A DNA stretch of 64,000 nt from Leucaena leucocephala (Eukaryota > Streptophyta > Magnoliopsida > Fabales > Fabaceae), in the NCBI GenBank assembly GCA_037074615.1, contig CM073545.1, positions 17,316,001-17,380,000 on the forward strand. The letters are read 5' to 3'. Of the stretch, positions 58,171-64,000 are shown piece after piece (positions within the stretch are counted from its first letter, which is position 1; each line of letters begins with the position of its first letter). The notes under the pieces are model-generated. The model was given only the letters and a program-made list of their open reading frames with translations. It made no database searches and was not told the origin of the DNA. The position numbers were made by a program, and so were the translations under genes.

Positions 58171-59040
58171 ATCCATGTATATAAAAATAGATATCAAGGT
58201 TTCTTTACATTCTCTTAATTAACTCTCAATAATGTCGATACTTTGCATGTTTTTGACAAGGACTTTTATCTATTCTAACTCGACATATTTTCTTAATATA
58301 TGTGAAGTAAGTCAAACCAATCTTATAATAGGATCCGATTGGACTACCTATTACCCAGTTGTTAGTGAAGTCTGATGATAGTGTCGTCTTGTTGTGGAGC
58401 GTAATTCCCTCTTCACCTTGCCAGTCCTAAAAACCTAGTCTTCATTATTAAAATGGTTGAAGCAACAAGACCAATATGGACACACACACACACTTTCCGA
58501 TCTTAAATATAAGAGTTAGATAGTGAATTTATTTTAGTCTTAAATATAAGATCCAAATCTAATTTATCTTATAAAATTATAATTTCTTCCTAAAGTATCC
58601 CTATATAATTACATATATTAAGAGAATTCACTCGGTTAGTCTAAATACACATAATTAAATGAGATATTTTAAAAAAATTAACATATAATTATTACAAATA
58701 ACTAATTTAATTAATTTTTTTAATTTACTCAAATTAGTTAAATAAATTTTATATTAAGGATATGAGGTAATATAAATTAGTATCGAAATTCAGCTAACTG
58801 ATCCCAACAATAGCAAATGAAGATCAAATAATTGATGATTACCAGCAAACTGGGGCAGTAGTCGCCAATTCCAACAGCCATACCTCGTAACAAAAGCAAC
58901 CAACTTCAATTCTTCGTCTGGCGTCTATGTTCCTTTCCTGAGGCCATTTTTGTTGCAGTATGGGGTTCTCATCATTTCTCTCTCTCTCTGTGTACAAGTT
59001 TAACCAGGGATCGGTTTTTGTATGTGTCAAGTGTGTTTCT

Positions 59041-61411
59041 TTTTAAAGTGAGCAATAATAACAATGTTTGTGTAGGGAGGGTGGATGAAGAATCACTGTA
59101 CCTACGTTGTTAAACTTTTTCACAACTATGACGCATGTGCGTGCAGTCACAGCTACAACGTGTCTCACACTGTTTAATCGACAATTTCCCCTTTACATCA
59201 CACCCATAAACTGAGATAGAACAAAAAGAATCTTTCAGCTGGATGAATTATCGTGGGCTATGAATTAGGTCAAATTTAAGTTATACCATTCGTTACATAC
59301 ATATCAAAAAATATCAACAGAGTTGTCAGCCCCTCAGGGGTGGTCCAAACAAAACTACTAGCTACTTCAAATACTCGAATCCTACATTTAAATGTTGAAA
59401 AAAATTCCAAACTTAATTCTCACAATTAACAGCTTCTTGTTGGGTAATAAAGTTGGTTAGTCTTTGATTAAAAGAAATGATAGATTAACCGATCAACATC
59501 CGGGCTAATCAGTGCTTGATATAGAAATAATTAAATGATTAACATATGGATTGTTGTAAAATTTGTAGTATAAACAAGATGTTATATTTAAGATTGGAAG
59601 GAGTAATTAACAAAAGCTAACATATCGATTCTAACAACTGAAATTCGAGAGTCCCAGATGCAACTCTCAAATTACAATTCAGATTTTTATTTAAAATTGT
59701 CTGAATCAATATTTACTAATTATCTTTCAGTGAATTTTTCAGGAACCAGACTATTATTAATTCTATCTTTTAGGACTTAATTGTTATTCTATCTTTTATT
59801 TAAGCTTCAACACAGTGATGTGGATCCATTCAACCCATTAATTAACAGCTTCACGTACCCAAGATCTGTTCGCAAATCACTCTCTCCTCCGTTAATTAGG
59901 GAACGTACGTCTTATTAATTTATAATTATCAGATATTGGGAATTTCAACTAAAATGTATACAAGTTGTAATAAATAGAAATTAATCAAATTGGTAAGTAT
60001 GTAATTCATACTTTGTAATGACATAAATTTAAATGCTATATATGAGAACTTTAGCCATAGATAATTTATAAGTAGATCTATAGATTCTTAATCCTTTTTT
60101 AAAAGTATATGTTACTCCTAATGATCTCGTGAAATTTATTCATGTAAATTTTTGTGTACGTACGTATATATATATAACATACCTCTAATTAAAATTTATT
60201 TATGCACCCAATGCCAAATGTTAAAGAAAATAACGATATATTTTAAATTATTTATATGAGTTCTAATAATTATATTTTATATACATTTCAACGAAGCATT
60301 TCAGCGGGGAGTCCTCCACTTTTTCTTGTTTGTGTTGGATACGATTTGAATAAATTGTTATCCGATAATATATATGATCTGGATTTCATATTAGAAAGAA
60401 ATCAAGCCGCTCATAGACAAGAGCGATGGGCATCAATTCATGCAGGCAGCTGGATGGAGTGAGTCTAATAAGTGACTAGGAAATAGGAAAGTGATGCAGA
60501 TAGATATCGAAAGTATCAGTCTCGTCACACTGATCTTGGGTCACAAAGAAGGACATATGGTGGGGTAGGCCTTAGGGTGCTGTGTCCTTACCGTTTGTTG
60601 AAAAAAGCTGCCAATTAGCCGCAATTTTGGAAAATTAATTTAAAGTGAGTTTGCATGAGTCCCGGCGGACCCCACTCCGATTTGGGGCTCACAAGGAGGT
60701 CCACCACCTACCCCACTCCGTTTTCTACACGATTCGCCTGGGCCCCACTCCCCACACAAACTTCTATATGTTAATCATTTTTGCCCCCTTGTTGAAACGA
60801 TAGGTCGTTTTCTGTACTTTTGGTGCGCCAAATCGAAATCCTTATTTAAACAAGAAAATAGAAAACACTCTTGAAAATTTTATTAATCATAAAGACCTAA
60901 ATTTGAGAGTTGACCTCAGTTATGGGTATGAAATTTGCAGCATACTGTTAACCGGGCATATTAATAAAATAAAACGATGGCAATTTTACGGCTGCTTTCA
61001 ATTTTAATAATGGTTTTAAATTCTGCCCTTACTTTAAATCAATTGCTTTAATAGGAGTAATACGAACAGATTTTAAACATTAATAATAAGGATATTATGG
61101 AAAAAGGTCAATCTCAATGTAATTAAGAAATAAATAACATTCTTAAATCTTCCGAAACAGTTATTTTTATTTACTTATAAGAATAAAGGGAGATTATCAG
61201 ATTAACTCTTGCGCTAAAGGAGATTTTAATTACACGCACGACTAATTTAAGAAAAAAAATAATAAGATAAAGGAAATTTTTTGTTTTATCTTAAGCAAGG
61301 GGAGATTGATTTTTACATTTACGATTGAAAGAAGTAATTCATATTATGAAAAAAAATCTAATTGCAGTTTAACTAAAATATCTATAGATTAGTTATTTAA
61401 TTGCCTCAAAC
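59041..61411. other. Intergenic, no gene seen
   Basis: AT-rich. The frame at 60256-60462 is short and unlike anything I know. The GC-richer patch 60650-60740 contains repeated CCCACTCC words but no clear structure. Confidence 0.5.
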
Positions 61412-61414
61412 AAT

Positions 61415-62629
61415 CACGACTAGAAAAAAAGTTTTCTAAATCGGTTGAAAATAGATTTCTACATCGGACTTTAATCCGGTGTAGAAATAGCCCGTGTAAA
61501 AAGTTTAATATTCTATACCGGTGTAAACAATCAGCTTTTTTAAATCAGTTATTCCATCCAACCGGTTTAAAAAATAATATCAAAATAAAAAAATACAGAA
61601 TAAAAAAACTCTAGGTCTGAAATTATTTTCTTCTTCGTCACAAATCTAAAGGAGGAGGAGAGTGGTGAAGAATAATAGGTATCTGTAAAATGCAAGCAGA
61701 GAATAAAAAAGAGGAAGAAAGAAAAAGCCAGAGAACCGAAAAACGAAAGAAACAAAAACTCAGATATATGCACAGAAATAAAAACCTATAAACATCGTCA
61801 CCTAATTGAAGATATCACAAAAATATCGTCACAATTCCTTTTGGTTACCTGCTCAAAAGCAAACAAAAATATATTTAAACAGAACCCAGAAATGAATGAG
61901 ATAAAAATCCATATATATACACAGAAACGAAAACCTAGAAACGTCGTTACCTAATTAAATATATCACAGAAACATCGTCACAATTTCTCCGACTTACCCA
62001 GTTAAAAGTGAACAGAAATATATTTAAACAAAATTGAGAAAGAAATGAACAAAAAAATAGACACCCACCATTGCAGATCTAGGTTTTCTTCTTTGGCGAG
62101 CTTTAGAGGCTACAACGACTGACTTCAACAATAGAGAACGACGAGCACAGGTATGGGTCATCGCATATCTAGGTCTTTTTCTTCGGCGAGCTTTAGACGG
62201 TGTGTTACGAAGGTGGAGCTTCCGGTCACTATGTGTTCTCCCTTGTCTAGTTTTCTCCATGGACGACGATATGATTTGTGAAGATAGGGAATCGTAAAAA
62301 ATTAACGCTTTTTGTTAGATTTTTAATAGCAAAGATATTTTACACCGGATATAATTCTATCAGCTGTAGATAAGATTGGTTTAAAAATATTCTTTTTAAA
62401 ACCCCATTTTTAAATCTCTATTTTTAAATCGGTCACTGCGAAATCGATTTAAAAAAAATTGACCGATGGCATTTTTGTAAATAAGATAAAATATTTACAC
62501 CGGTCATGTGTACAACCGGTGTAAATATTTTATCTTATTTACAAAAATGCCACCGGTTATTTTTTTTAAACCGTCTCTGCAGTGACCAGTTTAAAAATAG
62601 AGTTTTAAAAAACCTATTTTCCACTAGTG
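61415..62629. mobile_element. Non-autonomous CACTA (En/Spm-like) element
   Basis: The element starts CACGACTAGAAAA and ends TTTTCCACTAGTG, with a 3-bp duplication AAT (61412-61414 and 62630-62632). It is 1215 bp long with no transposase. Subterminal copies of CCGGTGTA(A/G)A occur at both ends, as is typical for CACTA transposase-binding repeats. Inside are a tandem repeat of about 148 bp (starting near 61773 and 61921) and two copies of TCGGCGAGCTTTAGA-type sequence (about 62090 and 62185). The minus-strand frame at 62024-62260 derives from these repeats and is not a convincing gene. Confidence 0.85.
62467..62552. repeat. Perfect 38-bp hairpin in the CACTA element
   Basis: The arms 62467-62504 and 62515-62552 are exact reverse complements with a 10-base loop (CATGTGTACA). 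Pairing continues imperfectly outward to about 62416 and 62602, giving a foldback of roughly 88 bp per arm. The arms contain the ACCGGTGTAAAT subterminal motif. Confidence 0.95.
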
Positions 62630-62719
62630 AATATTACCCCCAATTGGAGATTGGAGTTTCCATGTGCTTGGAAAAAAGAAACTGGGTGAATTCCTTAGGA
62701 TCTCTTTCAAATTTAATTT

Positions 62720-62823
62720 TTTTTGTTGGTTGCCCACCCTGTTCACCGGAATTTTGCCCCGACTATATCCGGATCCGACCTGCGTCGCGCACCTGGTTAT
62801 AGTGGGTGAGTCTCCCACTGGAG
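62720..62823 (-). mobile_element. 5'-truncated SINE, copy 3
   Basis: This holds only the 3' half of the SINE, on the minus strand (GGGAGACTCACCCACTATAACC to GGTTGCCCACC complement plus A-tail). The 16-bp duplication CTTTCAAATTTAATTT at 62704-62719 and 62824-62839 shows that it inserted in truncated form. Confidence 0.9.
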
Positions 62824-62979
62824 CTTTCAAATTTAATTTACTTCAACTTTATTCCATCAATTTTTTATATCCATGAACCAGTTAAGCCTGATGTCTAATT
62901 CATTGAGACTAAACTGAAAAGCCACAAGATTGTAAGAAGCCAATTGTTAATTTTTAAAGAACATGGATTACATTAAGAG

Positions 62980-63203
62980 GGGAGAATCTCATTTAGAGCC
63001 TCATGAAGCAATTATCAGTATAAAAGGCCAAAATAATTATGAAATATCACTACGGGATCTAAGTTCTCAATTGAAATTAAAATTCACTGTTCAATTATTA
63101 AAATACCCTTCATTTTACGTGAGACTTTGTCAGAATCTGATTAGCCTTTCATGCTAATAAGTTGCTTCATGGGCTTCATGGGGACTCTAAATGAGATTCT
63201 CCC
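62980..63203. mobile_element. Foldback MITE-like element
   Basis: The left end GGGAGAATCTCATTTAGAG is repeated inverted at the right end (CTCTAAATGAGATTCTCCC, 63185-63203). The inner parts (TCATGAAGCAA and TTGCTTCATG) also pair. It is 224 bp long and non-coding. I could not decide on a target-site duplication. Confidence 0.75.
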
Positions 63204-64000
63204 AATTAAAAATTACACTTGGCATCAATATGTGTTGCGTCTTGCAAAAATCCCCTTATAATATTGATAAATTAATGTTTAAATTTTACTGTAAGAGATA
63301 TCATATTTAATACTTCACAATATCTTCAATAAAAAAATATATGTGCCTAACTAGAAAAATAATTAAATGTTGCCGTGACATTATAACAACTTCCATTCGT
63401 GCATGGTCCCTTATTTCTTATTTCCCCTTTATAGTATAGGACATTCAGACCATGCGTTTAAAACAAGTGCATTAATTTCTGGGAAAATAAACAAAAGGTT
63501 CATACACTCTAAACAGATTGTGAAATCATCCATCTATCGATAAAAATGATAGAAGATACCAATAAATTATTATTTGAGATGATAAACTGTTTAATAAAAA
63601 AGAAAACATAAGTTCAAATATTTAAAAATGTATTTCACCTTAACACTCATAGTCCAACAGAAATTGGGCTTAGTCAAAAGTAACTTGAGGATTGTCTGAG
63701 TTTACACACACCCAAAGAATCGTAGAAGAGACTTGGTCGTAGGAATTGTGAGTCCAAATTAAGGTTGTGCAATATTTGAGACAGGGGCAAATACTTGAGC
63801 TTCAGTCTAGAGTAGCGTTAAAGTAAAAATTTGATATGGCCGTGACATTTTAATTTTTAAAAGCTTTCGATTGGTCCATGCATGGTCCCTTATTCTATAA
63901 TTTATTGTTCATGGTATGGTACAGTAGTACATTCTTGTTTTGACAAGCTAGTAACAATACATGCAAACATTACAATTTTAAAAAATTTGAATTCCATTCC
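63204..64000. other. Intergenic, no gene seen
   Basis: AT-rich DNA to the window end with no coding or repeat structure recognised. Confidence 0.5.

Larger units (their letters stand above)
56142..58975 (-). pseudogene. R2R3-MYB pseudogene, array member 5
   Basis: The exon order matches member 4. Exon 1 (58843-58975) reads MMRTPYCNKNGLRKGT and then TAG in place of the first conserved Trp of R2. Exon 2 (58348-58426) is only 79 bp: a 51-bp deletion removes the CGKSCRLRW helix region and creates TGA at the junction, and another TAA follows after RLH. Exon 3 (56142-56628) has a one-base insertion after LPG and a TGA after RVQEN. The remaining tail, VPSTDTDAF through ENFWTEPF to GHNGL, is open. 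Intron 2 is about 1.7 kb. The gene is dead, but it preserves the tail reading frame that member 4 has lost. Confidence 0.93.
54700..59040. repeat. Segmental duplication, unit B (with MYB pseudogene 5)
   Basis: This is the counterpart of 47920-52990, slightly shorter. The left part begins near CACTAAAACAATTTTCTCACG (54714), itself CACTA-like. It contains the MYB pseudogene, the intron CACTA-like element in a longer form, and a private direct repeat at 57633-58170. Confidence 0.85.

Noticed and set aside
62024..62260. Minus-strand frame of 78 codons in the CACTA element
   Set aside because: It is built from two internal repeat copies and shows no transposase similarity.

Overview
The window is nuclear DNA from a flowering plant, almost certainly a eudicot. 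The visible genes are plant-specific families with multiple introns: a GPI-anchored protein like Arabidopsis At4g28100, an ENT nucleoside transporter, the cyclin CYCD6;1 and R2R3-MYB factors. The mobile DNA is also plant-type: Copia and Gypsy LTR elements, an Au-like tRNA-derived SINE, CACTA elements and Stowaway-like MITEs. AT-rich intergenic DNA dominates.

Layout. At 2-591 is the 3' end of the GPI-anchored protein gene (+). At 2088-4203 is a complete 9-exon ENT gene (-). At 8820-10128 is a 6-exon CYCD6;1 gene (+), whose stop codon is followed in frame by what looks like the usual C-terminal tail. At 11132-18483 is a young, gag-deleted Copia element (478-bp LTRs, two differences, duplication GAAGG). 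From about 23.8 to 59.0 kb lies a decaying array of R2R3-MYB genes, all on the minus strand. Three are intact: 23824-25105, 32731-34087 and 44573-45495. Two are three-exon pseudogenes: 50539-52894 and 56142-58975. One is an exon 1-2 relic (53990-54315) and one an exon 3 relic (32098-32205).

The array grew by segmental duplication and was then broken up by insertions: a solo Gypsy-type LTR of 3.9 kb (27293-31220), a second and defective Copia (34826-40179), a Stowaway-like MITE (41025-41264), SINE copies and CACTA pieces. The last 5 kb (59-64 kb) holds no recognisable gene. It contains a 1.2-kb non-autonomous CACTA element with a perfect 38-bp hairpin, a truncated SINE and a foldback MITE.

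The genes do not form a pathway. The housekeeping-type genes (GPI protein, transporter, cyclin) are ordinary neighbours. The MYB array is the accessory part: its intact members have complete R2 and R3 repeats, share a C-terminal FW-containing acidic motif, and look most like the MYB13/14/15-type stress and phenylpropanoid regulators. That functional link is inference from resemblance only. All exon boundaries were read by eye from splice signals, phase and family knowledge; no search was run.
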